Assembly (NCBI RefSeq): GCF_002563655.1
Contig: NZ_PDIY01000001.1
Span: 248,001-312,000 of the forward strand
Source: Bacillus sp. es.034
GTDB lineage: Bacteria > Bacillota > Bacilli > Bacillales > Bacillaceae_B
Length of the DNA stretch: 64,000 nt
Reading direction: 5' to 3'
Position numbers and translations under genes: made by a program. The notes beneath the pieces were generated by a model. It did not search any database. It was not told the origin of the DNA and worked only from the letters and a program-made list of their open reading frames with translations. Shown piece after piece: positions 9,104 to 17,443 of this stretch. How positions within the stretch are numbered: position 1 is the first letter of the stretch; the number at the start of each line of letters is the position of its first letter.

Positions 9104-9661
9104 CTATTCACCCGCATTCACATAATACACCAGATTATCCGTCCACTCCCCAAACTCATAAATGAACCCTTTTCGTGTACATTCATACTCCATGCCCACT
9201 GCTTCCGCAAGGCGGATCGAAGGCGTATTATCCAGATTGATATGGGCTTCGATCCGGTGAAAGTTCAATTTCACAAATGCGAGCTGAAGGGCTGCCTTCA
9301 TCGCTTCCTTCCCGTAACCACGGTTCCAATAGCGATTATGTATCGTGTAGCCGGCCCTGCCCCAGTTAAAGTTGTACCGCATGAGCGTCGAGAAATCGAT
9401 CGTCCCGATATTCGCTCCATTTTCTTTCAGGAAGATCCCGAGGATATACACCTGATCACTCTCGATCATTTCGTCATGCTTCTCAAGCATCTCCCTGAAC
9501 CAGAACTCCGTGCACTCACTCATATCCTGATAGCCGACATCATATTTATGCTGTGACGGGAGCCTGTTCAGATGTTCCCTCAACCAGTTTTCATAATCCT
9601 CATTCACGAAGGGCCTGATCACCAATCGCGGTGTTTCGATCGTTAAGTCCTTATGCTTCAT
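9104..9661 (-). CDS. GNAT N-acetyltransferase, RimJ/RimL type
   Basis: Encodes 185 residues of the GCN5-related acetyltransferase fold. Visible motifs are TPRLVIRPF near the N-terminus, the acetyl-CoA loop NRYWNRGYGKEAMKAALQLAF (Q/RxxGxG/A-like) and HRIEAHINLDNTPSIRLAEAVGMEYE, typical of RimJ/RimL-like enzymes. These acetylate N-terminal amines of ribosomal proteins or small molecules such as antibiotics. The target cannot be read from sequence. AAGGAGG sits at a good distance before the ATG. It is monocistronic, ending in the shared terminator. Confidence 0.88.
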   Translation of the reverse strand: MKHKDLTIETPRLVIRPFVNEDYENWLREHLNRLPSQHKYDVGYQDMSECTEFWFREMLEKHDEMIESDQVYILGIFLKENGANIGTIDFSTLMRYNFNWGRAGYTIHNRYWNRGYGKEAMKAALQLAFVKLNFHRIEAHINLDNTPSIRLAEAVGMEYECTRKGFIYEFGEWTDNLVYYVNAGE

Positions 9662-9736
9662 CCTCTGCGCCCTCCTTTTTATGTATTACGTTAATAGTAC
9701 CAACCACCTAAGTAGAATGGTAGTTCTTTTTCATAA

Positions 9737-9770
9737 AAACGGAAGGCGCCTCTCTACGGAGAAACGCCTT
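9737..9770 (-). terminator. Terminator of the small membrane-protein gene
   Basis: On the minus strand GAAGGCG...TCTC pairs with GAGA...CGCCTTC (internal mismatches), followed by TTTTT. Confidence 0.7.
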
Positions 9771-9775
9771 CATCA

Positions 9776-9949
9776 TTATTTCTCATTATTCCACTCTTCC
9801 TCTAATTCCTTCTCGATTTCCTCATCGGACAAATACTCCTCATCAAGCTGCTGCACATGCTCGGTGATCCGGTTGAGCTTGGAATGCACGATCCATAGGC
9901 TGATTACCACGAATACCATAAAGAAAATGACGATGAGTCCCACATCCAT
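9776..9949 (-). CDS. Small single-helix membrane protein (57 aa)
   Basis: A 57-residue reading frame below usual length cut-offs. Residues 3-21 form a membrane helix (VGLIVIFFMVFVVISLWIV). The tail is strongly acidic and probably coiled (EEYLSDEEIEKELEEEW). AAAGGAGG lies about 11 bases upstream of the ATG and a terminator follows, so it is likely expressed as a single gene. I do not recognise a family. The layout of one N-out or N-in helix plus a charged tail is common among small regulators of membrane complexes, but no partner is indicated by neighbours. Confidence 0.65.
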   Translation of the reverse strand: MDVGLIVIFFMVFVVISLWIVHSKLNRITEHVQQLDEEYLSDEEIEKELEEEWNNEK

Positions 9950-9989
9950 ATTAAATGACGCCTCCTTTACCTATATTTATTAAGTAAAC

Positions 9990-10022
9990 ATAGAAAAAAG
10001 AAGACTTTAGTCAGAAAAAGTC
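9990..10022 (-). terminator. Terminator of proS
   Basis: On the minus strand GACTTT pairs with AAAGTC around TTCTGACT and is followed by TTCTTTTTT. Confidence 0.6.
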
Positions 10023-10056
10023 CGGAAAGGTCCGAAAGTCCCCGGTCAGGTGAAAC

Positions 10057-11487
10057 TCAATACGCCTTCGCCCAATACACCAAGTGTTTCGCATCCTTTT
10101 CACAGCATACGCATGTATCGGACACCTGCTCCTGTTCAAACGGCATGCATCGTGATGTGGCACTCGTTTCTTCCTTTATCTTATCTTCACAGGCACGATC
10201 CCCGCACCACATCGCTTTGATGAAACCGCCTTTTTCATTCACCGTCGTTTTGAACTCTTCAAACGTTTTGGTGATCGTTGTTTTTTCTTCACGGTGTTCC
10301 CTCGCTCTTTCCAATAGATTGCGTTGAATGTCTTCGAGGAGCACTGCCACTTTCCCTTCCAGCTCTTCCATCGTGACCGTGATTTTTTCCCCTGTATCAC
10401 GTCTCGCCAAAATCACCTGCCCGTTCTCGATGTCCCGTGGACCGACTTCCAGGCGGAGTGGGATCCCCTTCATTTCATATTCATTGAATTTCCAGCCCGG
10501 CTTTTTGTCACTTGCGTCTATTCCGACGCGGGCAACACCTGCAAGCTGTGTCTTCAGGTTATAGGCAAAATCAAGGACGCCTTCTTTATGCTGGGCGATC
10601 GGCACGATCATCAGCTGGGTCGGAGCAATCCGTGGTGGTACCACTAGTCCCCGGTCGTCCCCGTGCACCATGATCATGGCCCCGATGATGCGGGTAGTGA
10701 GTCCCCATGATGTTTGCTGGACATATTGGAGCTTGCCGTCACGGTCTGTGAACTGGATGCCGAATGATTTCGCAAATCCGTCTCCCAGATGGTGGGACGT
10801 CCCCGATTGCAACGCTTTCCCGTCATGCATCAAACTCTCGATCGTATACGTATATTTCGCACCTGCAAATTTCTCTTTCTCCGTTTTCTGACCTTTGATA
10901 ACAGGAATCGCCAGAATCTCTTCACAAAGCTCTGCGTACACTTCGAGCATCTTAACCGTTTCGTCATGAGCATCCTGATCAGTCTCGTGACACGTATGCC
11001 CTTCTTGCCAAAGGAACTCAAGCGTTCGCAGGAACGGGCGCGTCGTCTTTTCCCAGCGGACGACATTTGCCCACTGGTTATAGAGCTTCGGCAGATCCCG
11101 GTAAGAATGGATGATATTTTTATAATGCTCACCGAATAACACCTCGGACGTCGGACGCACGCATAGCCGTTCCGCTAACTCCTCATCACCGCCATGGGTC
11201 ACCCACGCTACTTCAGGAGCGAATCCTTCGATGTGATCCTTCTCTTTTTGCAGCAGGCTTTCAGGGATAAAAAGGGGCATATACACATTTTCATGCCCGG
11301 TTTCCTTAATTTTCCCATCAAGGGCATCCTTGATGTTTTCCCAGATTGCGTATCCGTAAGGTCTGATAATCATCGAACCCCGGACACTGGAATAGTCAAT
11401 CAGCTCCGCCTTCGTCACGACATCGGTATACCACTGGGCAAAATCTTCATCCATGCCCGTAACATCTTTTACAAATTCTTTAGCCAT
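10057..11487 (-). CDS. proS: Prolyl-tRNA synthetase, archaeal/eukaryal type
   Basis: Encodes 476 residues, the length of the short archaeal-like ProS that lacks the editing insertion of the 560-residue bacterial form. Class II motifs are visible ([45 protein letters not shown]). The C-terminal zinc-type domain includes Cys residues near CGDRACEDK and [18 protein letters not shown], with the family's terminal Tyr. It charges tRNA-Pro with proline in the cytoplasm. Some Bacilli have this enzyme as a second ProS; whether a bacterial-type copy exists elsewhere is not visible. A T-box leader and a consensus promoter lie upstream, so expression should rise when tRNA-Pro is uncharged. Confidence 0.95.
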   Translation of the reverse strand: MAKEFVKDVTGMDEDFAQWYTDVVTKAELIDYSSVRGSMIIRPYGYAIWENIKDALDGKIKETGHENVYMPLFIPESLLQKEKDHIEGFAPEVAWVTHGGDEELAERLCVRPTSEVLFGEHYKNIIHSYRDLPKLYNQWANVVRWEKTTRPFLRTLEFLWQEGHTCHETDQDAHDETVKMLEVYAELCEEILAIPVIKGQKTEKEKFAGAKYTYTIESLMHDGKALQSGTSHHLGDGFAKSFGIQFTDRDGKLQYVQQTSWGLTTRIIGAMIMVHGDDRGLVVPPRIAPTQLMIVPIAQHKEGVLDFAYNLKTQLAGVARVGIDASDKKPGWKFNEYEMKGIPLRLEVGPRDIENGQVILARRDTGEKITVTMEELEGKVAVLLEDIQRNLLERAREHREEKTTITKTFEEFKTTVNEKGGFIKAMWCGDRACEDKIKEETSATSRCMPFEQEQVSDTCVCCEKDAKHLVYWAKAY

Positions 11488-11544
11488 TTTGAGAGCACCT
11501 CATTTTTTAATTGGATTAGTTTTAACGGCGAATCCCCCGACGGA

Positions 11545-11776
11545 AACAAAAAAAGCCCTGCTTCTCATCAAGGACCATTTCTGGCGGTACCACCCTGATT
11601 CAAAGCAAAGCTTTACACTCATTCCATGATAACGGTTTCGGACCGCTGATATCTTCATTCGATACAGAACTTAGAGGCAGGTTCAAAGGTTCATCCATGG
11701 GAGCTTCTCACCAAACCGCTCCCTCTCTGAAAAGACAAGGTCCCTTTACTGATCCTCTTCAATGTTTCAGTTATTT
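11545..11776 (-). promoter_or_regulatory. T-box leader of proS
   Basis: The minus strand carries the T-box core AGGGTGGTACCGCC (11583-11596). It has a stem I with AGTA and a GGTTTGGTGAGAAGC-type loop, and a terminator (GTCCTTG...CAGGGC then TTTTTTT, about 11547-11576). The candidate specifier in GAA-CCT-G is CCT (11679-11681), a proline codon, agreeing with the gene. A second GAACCT occurs 8 bases away, so the exact triplet is inferred. The UGGU bulge would pair with an A73 tRNA acceptor end. Confidence 0.92.
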
Positions 11777-11782
11777 TAGATG

Positions 11783-11811
11783 ATTATATAGAGATTCCGC
11801 GGGAGTGTCAA
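11783..11811 (-). promoter_or_regulatory. Consensus sigma-A promoter of the proS T-box
   Basis: TTGACA (11806-11811) and TATAAT (11783-11788) on the minus strand are separated by exactly 17 bases. They lie only 7 bases past the end of the TPR-like gene. Confidence 0.9.
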
Positions 11812-11817
11812 TATCTG

Positions 11818-12843
11818 TTAGAGGGAATAAAACCGGTCCATTTCCCGTTCAAAGAAATCATTCCCGTTCCGATTGTCAAAATCCCCCGCAATTTCCTCCG
11901 CCACTTCACTCATCACATCCACGGAGAATCCCGGGCGGTGCCCCGCTTCCAGGAGCTTCCGGTGGAGGACGATTGCACTCATATAAAAATAGAACATCCC
12001 ATACGGGTCTTTCCCGCTGTCGGCATACTCGATGTGGCGCTCCAATACTTTGATACCCCTAAGAGGTTCCGTTAAAGCCAGAAATCGGATATGCTCAGAA
12101 GCCTCAATGAGAAAATGGGGTTTATCGTAAATGAAAAAGTATCCCTCGGATTGGTAACGGCGGGCTTCCTCCACCCGGCCTTCCTCATAATAAGGAAGGA
12201 GCAGCTTGCTGTACGTCAGATGCGGAATTTCCCCGCAGCACACTTCTTTGGATAATAACAGCTTCTCGATGGGAGCCGCCTTCTCTTTTTCCCCGGTAAA
12301 ATAGAAATACTCAAGCTGTGTCTGATATTCACAGGCTTCACAATCCGCCAGGGAATCCCGTTCTGAGGCGAGCCACTCATGATAATAGGCGTGAGCGTCC
12401 TCCACTTCGCCAGTCTTCAAAGCCCGCTTATGCTGATGCTGATAATAAGGGCGCAGACTGTATCCGTAGCGGTCATACGCTTCCTGGAAGTCATTGAAAA
12501 AAGCATCCAGGAGCTCCATTTCAATGCCCGGCATCTTCACCAAGTGCTCCGCCATCCATTTATAGATCCAGAGGAAGCTTTCCACCCAATCCTCCAAGTT
12601 CTCTTCATTATCTAAAAAGAACCCGTTGCACCATTCGAAGTGATCGAATAATTCCTCATACTCCCCAAGATAGTTGACGGTCCTCATGATTCCGAACCGA
12701 CAGCAGAATTCCTTATAGAGATCCCCTTCTTTTTGGGCGATGAACAACAGATCCTCCAACCCATCCCATTTTTCAAAGCTCGCTTCTTCCCGGCTCATCA
12801 GCTCTTCCCATTTATCCCAATATTGATCCACCGTCATCTTCAT
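11818..12843 (-). CDS. TPR-like helical-repeat protein of unknown function
   Basis: Encodes 341 acidic residues, rich in Glu, Trp and aromatic residues, and almost entirely helical in appearance. Repeating helix pairs such as HKRALKTGEVEDAHAYYHEWLASERDSLADCEACEYQTQLEYFYFTGEKEKA resemble tetratricopeptide-type repeats, suggesting a protein-binding scaffold. No catalytic motif, signal peptide or membrane helix is present. AAGGAGG precedes the ATG. It starts 27 bases after the MFS gene ends on the same strand, with no terminator between, so it belongs to the T-box-controlled MFS operon. Function unknown. Confidence 0.82.
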   Translation of the reverse strand: MKMTVDQYWDKWEELMSREEASFEKWDGLEDLLFIAQKEGDLYKEFCCRFGIMRTVNYLGEYEELFDHFEWCNGFFLDNEENLEDWVESFLWIYKWMAEHLVKMPGIEMELLDAFFNDFQEAYDRYGYSLRPYYQHQHKRALKTGEVEDAHAYYHEWLASERDSLADCEACEYQTQLEYFYFTGEKEKAAPIEKLLLSKEVCCGEIPHLTYSKLLLPYYEEGRVEEARRYQSEGYFFIYDKPHFLIEASEHIRFLALTEPLRGIKVLERHIEYADSGKDPYGMFYFYMSAIVLHRKLLEAGHRPGFSVDVMSEVAEEIAGDFDNRNGNDFFEREMDRFYSL

Positions 12844-12870
12844 CCGCGAACCTCCTTCATGAGTGCGTTT

Positions 12871-14094
12871 TTATTTATTATAACATTCTGAATTAAATTT
12901 TAACTGTTTTTTCCAAGAATTCTTCCTCAGCGCTCCCCATAAAACCAGGGTGATTCCGAGCATGACAACGGAACCTGCAGCGACGGCAGCCCGGACGGAC
13001 ACCCCTTCTGCTCCCAGTCCAATCAGAACCGTCAGTAAGATGACAAGGACCCCTTCAAGCAAACCATACAGACTCCCTACCCGCCCCATGATCTCAACGG
13101 GGATATGTTCTTGATAAAAAGTCTCGAACCCCGTAGTTGCAAAGGCCAGGGCAAAGGATAAAAGAGCGAATCCAATCGCAATACTCAAGAAGTCATGCGA
13201 AAATGCATACATGATATACCCAACGGAAACGATGACAGAGCCGACACCCATGAGGTGCATATGATGAAGCTTATGAGACAACGCCGCATTCAGGAGAGAT
13301 CCCAGTACAAATCCTCCACCTGCAATGCTAACGAGATATCCGTAGGTGCTATTCGAGAGATGCAGCACCTCTTTTGAAAAAGCCGCTTCAAGGGAATCGA
13401 TGGCGGCCGTCATCACGAGCATGCACGTGAACAATACGTACAGGACCATCACGTACGCGGCTCTCTTGCTGAAGCCCCAGACGACCCGCCAATCCTCCTT
13501 AATGATTTCCCACTCAAAGGTACTTGTTTCATTCGATGAATCCCCCTCAAGTTTCGGCAAAAACAGGGTGATCACCCCTGATAACAAAAGGGCAAGAGCA
13601 TTCATATAAAGGGCAAAATCCGGTGTTCCCATCAGGAATAATACCCCGGCCACCCCGGGTCCGATCAGAAACGCTCCCGATCCGACCAGTCCCCGAAGAG
13701 CATTGAACCGCTGCCTGTTCCCCTTCGGAATCAAGGTCGTGATATAAGCCATCGACGCAGGATAAAAAACGGCACTCCCCATATTGATGAATAGCACCAC
13801 AACATACATCCACCAATCCTTTGCAAGAAAAGGCAAAGCAGCAATCAATACCGCCCTGAAAAAGTCCAGGGCCGCCATCAGATTCCGCTTATTGACCCGG
13901 TCAATCACACTCCCGGCCCAACCGTTTGTGATTATCGCCCCAAGTGGCTTCAACACATATAGCATCGCCACCGCCACCGGTGACCCCCACTCATCCAATA
14001 CAATCAAATTAAGGGCGATCAGATAAATCCAACCCCCGATACTCGAAATCCCGATACCCGATAAAAGCAACAAAGGATCCTTCCACTTTTTCAT
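12871..14094 (-). CDS. MFS transporter under T-box control
   Basis: Encodes 407 residues with about 12 membrane helices in the two-halves MFS layout. The first cytoplasmic loop has NGWAGSVIDRVNKRNLM, the usual D-R signature region. The central region has a hydrophilic linker (KLEGDSSNETSTFEWEIIKEDW). It resembles EntS-like/multidrug DHA3-type exporters, although direction cannot be told. The unusual feature is its own T-box leader with a proline-type candidate specifier. The substrate is therefore more likely an amino acid, a peptide or an amino-acid-derived compound linked to proline supply than a drug. It is co-transcribed with the downstream TPR-like gene. GGGGAGG sits before the ATG. Confidence 0.9.
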   Translation of the reverse strand: MKKWKDPLLLLSGIGISSIGGWIYLIALNLIVLDEWGSPVAVAMLYVLKPLGAIITNGWAGSVIDRVNKRNLMAALDFFRAVLIAALPFLAKDWWMYVVVLFINMGSAVFYPASMAYITTLIPKGNRQRFNALRGLVGSGAFLIGPGVAGVLFLMGTPDFALYMNALALLLSGVITLFLPKLEGDSSNETSTFEWEIIKEDWRVVWGFSKRAAYVMVLYVLFTCMLVMTAAIDSLEAAFSKEVLHLSNSTYGYLVSIAGGGFVLGSLLNAALSHKLHHMHLMGVGSVIVSVGYIMYAFSHDFLSIAIGFALLSFALAFATTGFETFYQEHIPVEIMGRVGSLYGLLEGVLVILLTVLIGLGAEGVSVRAAVAAGSVVMLGITLVLWGALRKNSWKKQLKFNSECYNK

Positions 14095-14125
14095 CCACTA
14101 TTCCTCCCCGCGATTGGTATAAAAC

Positions 14126-14400
14126 AAAAAAATCCCACCCCCAAGACGTTGGTCTTGGGGGCGAGATTATTAATCGCGGTGCCACCCCAGTTCACCAGCA
14201 TGTCACCATACCGGCCTTTTCGGGTACGGCCGTTCGGCTTATACCCTAGCTCCGTAACGGGAGCTCCCGTCCCACCATCCCCGCTGCCGGTTCCGATGCG
14301 CTGCTCAGAGTCTTGGTTCAACATCGTCCTTCCTGCCCCTTTTCAGCTGCCGGAGCTCTCTTTAAAGAAGTCTTGATATCTACTCTTCTCTTCATGGCAT
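14126..14400 (-). promoter_or_regulatory. T-box leader of the MFS transporter
   Basis: On the minus strand the T-box core CTGGGGTGGCACCGCGA (14174-14190) precedes a strong terminator, CCCCCAAGAC/GTCTTGGGGG then TTTTTTT (14126-14162). Stem I has AGAGTAGA and AGAGAGCTCCGGCAGC. Aligned with the proS leader (GAA-CCT-G-CCTC-TAAG), this leader reads GAA-CCA-A-GACTC-TGAG. That puts the proline codon CCA (14314-14316) at the specifier place. The bulge reads UGGC rather than UGGU, which would prefer a G73 tRNA and argues for caution about proline. Confidence 0.88.
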
Positions 14401-14418
14401 TTTTTTGAAATTTTTATT

Positions 14419-14447
14419 ATGTTAGCATGGTTGGGTTGGAAAGTAAA
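14419..14447 (-). promoter_or_regulatory. Promoter of the MFS T-box operon
   Basis: TTTACT (14442-14447) and TAACAT (14419-14424) on the minus strand with a 17-base spacer. The distance to the leader start fits. Confidence 0.5.
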
Positions 14448-14470
14448 TGAAAAATTACATAATCAGCTTC

Positions 14471-14500
14471 AAAAAAAGAGCACTCCACAAGAGTGCTCCT
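14471..14500 (-). terminator. Terminator of the 66-residue gene
   Basis: On the minus strand GAGCACTC pairs with GAGTGCTC, followed by TTTTTTT. Confidence 0.88.
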
Positions 14501-14508
14501 CTCCCCAA

Positions 14509-14709
14509 TTAGCTACCCATCTTCCGGCGGGTATTGCTTGGCTTCTTCGTTTGCTGACTTTGCATGCGTTGGTTGGATGCAAGACCGCCCGTTGCCTGCT
14601 TGCCGCCTGCCTGTGCTTCTTTCTTCTTTGCAAGCTGCTGCTTCATCGCTTCCTGAAGGCTGATTTTTTTCTTTTCTGGCTGTATTTGTTGATCATTAGT
14701 ATTCGACAT
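14509..14709 (-). CDS. Small basic hydrophilic protein (66 aa)
   Basis: Encodes 66 residues that are strongly basic and low in complexity, rich in Lys, Gln, Ala, Gly and Ser (for example KKISLQEAMKQQLAKKKEA and a Gly-Gly-Lys-Gln-Ala segment). It has no hydrophobic core and no cysteines and is probably disordered. AAAGGAG precedes the ATG and a strong terminator follows, so it is a genuine single gene. The composition recalls small spore or nucleic-acid-associated proteins of Bacilli, but I do not recognise the family. Confidence 0.75.
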   Translation of the reverse strand: MSNTNDQQIQPEKKKISLQEAMKQQLAKKKEAQAGGKQATGGLASNQRMQSQQTKKPSNTRRKMGS

Positions 14710-14837
14710 AATGGGATCTCCTTTTTGAGACTACTAAATTTTTGAAACTATCACCATTATAATACATCCTACCGGATAAAGACATCTGCCTGATAAATAA
14801 AATAGCCAACCCCGTGAAGGATTGGCGAAAAATATTT

Positions 14838-14942
14838 CTAGTGGTATCCATTCTGTCCGTTCGCAGAACCGGATGTTTTGTGCTTTGGCTTCGCATTCTG
14901 ATTTTGCTTTGTACCGCCGTCTTTTTTCGTTTTCTTTGTCAT
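14838..14942 (-). CDS. Very small basic peptide gene (34 aa)
   Basis: A 34-residue frame starting MTKKTKKDGGTKQ and ending SGSANGQNGYH, very basic and without hydrophobic residues. TTTAGGAGTG is well placed upstream of the ATG. A weak hairpin (GCCAA...TTGGC, about 14804-14826) with a T-rich tail follows. Its style matches the neighbouring 66-residue protein and the many short Lys/Gln-rich proteins of spore-formers. Function unknown. Confidence 0.6.
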   Translation of the reverse strand: MTKKTKKDGGTKQNQNAKPKHKTSGSANGQNGYH

Positions 14943-14991
14943 GTTGAATCACTCCTAAAACATAGTTTGTGAATCCTTATTATTTTGTACC

Positions 14992-15032
14992 AAAAAAGAA
15001 AAGAGTTTCCCGGTAATAACCGGAAAACTCTC
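14992..15032 (-). terminator. Terminator of cstA
   Basis: On the minus strand AGAGTTTTCCGGT pairs with ACCGGGAAACTCT, followed by TTTCTTTTTT. Confidence 0.88.
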
Positions 15033-15035
15033 CAT

Positions 15036-16484
15036 TTACGCTGCTGACTGAGGCACGTCTTCGTCGACCTGTATGACAGTACCATCCTTCAAGCGCTTTC
15101 TTAATGTGTAGATAAAGGCAAGGATTGACACAATTGTTATGACTGCCGCTCCCATATAGGCTGTGCCCATGGAAAGCCCGAATCCAATAGGAGCGTTCAG
15201 TATATACGTGAACGTCACCATTGTCATAAAGATGGCCGGTATCGTTGCGACCCAGTGCGGTTTCTTTTGCAGGGCCAGGTACATGGCGCCTACCCAAAGA
15301 GCAATCATCGCCGTCGATTGGTTTGCCCAAGAGAAATATCTCCATAAGAGATTGAAATCCATGCGTGTCAGTACGACTGAAATCGCGAAGAGTGGAACGG
15401 CAATCCAAAGGCGGCTGGACATTTTCACTTGTCCGACCTTGATGTAATCGGCAATGATCATACGCGCACTTCGGAATGATGTATCACCGGAAGTGATCGG
15501 AAGAACGATGACACCAAGGATGGCAAGCGTTCCACCAATGGAACCAAGCATCAGAACAGACACTTCGCTTACGACTGCTGCAGGTCCTCCGTCTTTCAAG
15601 ATCGCATTCAGTTCACCAGGCTCGAACAGGCTCATCGCTGCCGCTGCCCAGATCATCGCAATGATCGCTTCTAAAATCATCATACCGTAGAAAATTTTGC
15701 GTCCGTTCTTCTCGTTTTGAGTCGTTCTTGAGATGATCGGAGATTGCGTTGCGTGGAAGCCTGAAAGCGCCCCACATGAAATCGTCAAGAATAATAAAGG
15801 AAAGATAGCGACAGAATCAGGGTGCATATTCGTCAGGGAAACCTCAGGAATATCCGCTCCCGTAATGACTAATCCCGCTCCAATACCTACCGCACTGATC
15901 AGAAGCAGTGCCCCGAACAGCGGATACACTTTACCAATGATCTTATCGATCGGAAGTAGAGTTGCGACAATATAGTAAATGAAGATCGCTGCAATGATCA
16001 CACCAAGTGAAATCCATGCAGGAGTCATATTCGAAATCAAGGCTGCTGGCGCGGTAACAAACACCGTCCCTACCAATACAAGTAACAGAATCGAGAATGC
16101 GTTTACCACGTGCTTCATCGTTTTACCAAGAAAACGTCCTGCAAGCTCCGGTAAATGAGCCCCTCCGTTACGGATTGAAATCATCCCCGTCAGGTAATCG
16201 TGAACCGCTCCGGCAAAAATCGCCCCGAGTACGATCCAAAGGAAAGCGACCGGTCCGTATAAGGCTCCCATGATCGGTCCGAAAATAGGGCCGACACCCG
16301 CGATATTCAACAGCTGGATCATGGAGTTCTTACCTGTGTTCATCGGAACATAATCCACTCCATCCGCCTTTGCGTAAGCAGGGGTGGAACGAGTTTCATT
16401 CACTCCAAAAATCTTTTCAATTAATTTTCCATATGTGAAGTAACCAATAATTAAGACAACAATCGAGACCAGGAATGTGACCAT
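15036..16484 (-). CDS. cstA: CstA-family carbon-starvation / pyruvate transporter
   Basis: Encodes 482 residues with a dozen or more membrane helices and the CstA signatures (GPIFGPIMGALYGPVAFLWIVLGAIFAGAVHDYLTGMISIRNGGAHLPEL, SGFHATQSPIISRTTQNE). It is the shorter Gram-positive form; E. coli CstA and BtsT are about 700 residues. The family takes up pyruvate and perhaps peptides when carbon is scarce. The LytS/LytTR gene pair directly upstream mirrors E. coli BtsSR-BtsT, where the two-component system senses pyruvate and induces the transporter. That supports pyruvate as the substrate here. A cre site at the promoter predicts repression by CcpA on good carbon sources. AAAGGGGATC precedes the ATG. 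Confidence 0.92.
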   Translation of the reverse strand: MVTFLVSIVVLIIGYFTYGKLIEKIFGVNETRSTPAYAKADGVDYVPMNTGKNSMIQLLNIAGVGPIFGPIMGALYGPVAFLWIVLGAIFAGAVHDYLTGMISIRNGGAHLPELAGRFLGKTMKHVVNAFSILLLVLVGTVFVTAPAALISNMTPAWISLGVIIAAIFIYYIVATLLPIDKIIGKVYPLFGALLLISAVGIGAGLVITGADIPEVSLTNMHPDSVAIFPLLFLTISCGALSGFHATQSPIISRTTQNEKNGRKIFYGMMILEAIIAMIWAAAAMSLFEPGELNAILKDGGPAAVVSEVSVLMLGSIGGTLAILGVIVLPITSGDTSFRSARMIIADYIKVGQVKMSSRLWIAVPLFAISVVLTRMDFNLLWRYFSWANQSTAMIALWVGAMYLALQKKPHWVATIPAIFMTMVTFTYILNAPIGFGLSMGTAYMGAAVITIVSILAFIYTLRKRLKDGTVIQVDEDVPQSAA

Positions 16485-16510
16485 GTATATGATCCCCTTT
16501 CGTTCAGTTA

Positions 16511-16529
16511 TGAATACGCTTTCATTATA
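16511..16529 (-). promoter_or_regulatory. cstA -10 region with overlapping cre site
   Basis: On the minus strand TATAAT (16524-16529) runs into TGAAAGCGTATTCA (16511-16524), which matches TGNAARCGNWWWCA at all positions. A cre at the transcription start would allow CcpA to block initiation, as expected for a carbon-starvation gene. Confidence 0.75.
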
Positions 16530-16626
16530 GCAAGCACATTCACACTTTCGTCACATTCTGTCCAAGATGTTGAAAATCAGTGCTGACATGCAAGAAGCAG
16601 GGATTGACGTGCTTTGGGAAATGGCC

Positions 16627-16715
16627 GGTGCCTGTACTGATTCGTAATTGGTGCCTGGTACAAAAATCAAAAAATGTACCTGGTACAAATCCCTCCGATT
16701 GTACCAGGTACACCC
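16627..16715. repeat. Four-copy GGTACCTGGTACAAA repeat forming the lytSR terminator
   Basis: Copies are GGTGCCTGTAC (16627), GGTGCCTGGTAC (16650), TGTACCTGGTACAAAT (16675) and the inverse ATTGTACCAGGTACACC (16698-16714). The last two form a 13-bp stem. On the minus strand the stem runs into TTTTTT (16669-16674), making a rho-independent terminator for the response-regulator gene. A repeat-derived terminator. Confidence 0.75.
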
Positions 16716-16729
16716 ACACTACGCTCCAA

Positions 16730-17443
16730 CTACAACTCCAACCGCTCCCGCAATTCCTTCACATAATTCCGGCTCACCGGAATCGCCTCATCGGCTCCAT
16801 GAACCTTCAGCTGGTATACGCCGCTCCCCCATGGAATCAGCTCTTCTACAAAGGGCAGCTGAACGAGATAGCTTTTGTGGACCCGGAAGAAGGGATAGGT
16901 GCTGAGTTTTGCTTCCAATTCCTTGATTGGCAGCCTGCACGTATATTTCTTCTTTTTCGTACAGATGAATGTTTCCCGCTCTTCCCGGAAAATGTAGAGG
17001 ATATCCTCCGGCCTGACGAATACAATCTTATCCTCATCATGCACGGCGAGTTTCCCCAGGGATGGATTTTCACGGGGTTCGACCTTTACTAAAGACTTCA
17101 GCCTTTCCATCGTTTGGGCAAGCTGATCCTCTTCGAAAGGCTTCAGCAGGTAATCGAAAGCCTCGACCCTGAACGCTTTAAGGGCATAGTCAGGGTACGC
17201 CGTGGCGAAGACGATTTCCGGCTTATGCTTCATGTTCTGAAGGGCCTCGGCGAGATCCACTCCGCTCATGCCGGGCATCTCGATATCCAGGAACAGGACG
17301 TCTGGCTCTTTCGTCAAAATGATTTCGAGGCCCTTCTCGGCTGAGCTTGCTTCCCCGACCACCTCTGCCCAGGAATAGTTGCCGAGGAGATGCTTCATTT
17401 CCTCACGGCTGTATGGTTCATCATCGATGATTGCGATTTTCAT
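16730..17443 (-). CDS. LytTR-family response regulator
   Basis: Encodes 237 residues. The N-terminal receiver domain (1-118) has DDE at 7-9, phospho-acceptor Asp53 in DVLFLDIEMP, the conserved Thr/Ala region FATAYPDYALKAF and Lys in YLLKPF. A C-terminal LytTR DNA-binding domain (about 130-235) has ILYIFREERETFICTKKKKYTCRLPIKELEAKL and FFRVHKSYLVQL. It overlaps the kinase gene by 4 bases (ATGA), so translation is coupled. The likely target is the adjacent cstA. It could instead be a LytR regulating lrgAB-like genes, but none is nearby. Confidence 0.93.
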   Translation of the reverse strand: MKIAIIDDEPYSREEMKHLLGNYSWAEVVGEASSAEKGLEIILTKEPDVLFLDIEMPGMSGVDLAEALQNMKHKPEIVFATAYPDYALKAFRVEAFDYLLKPFEEDQLAQTMERLKSLVKVEPRENPSLGKLAVHDEDKIVFVRPEDILYIFREERETFICTKKKKYTCRLPIKELEAKLSTYPFFRVHKSYLVQLPFVEELIPWGSGVYQLKVHGADEAIPVSRNYVKELRERLEL

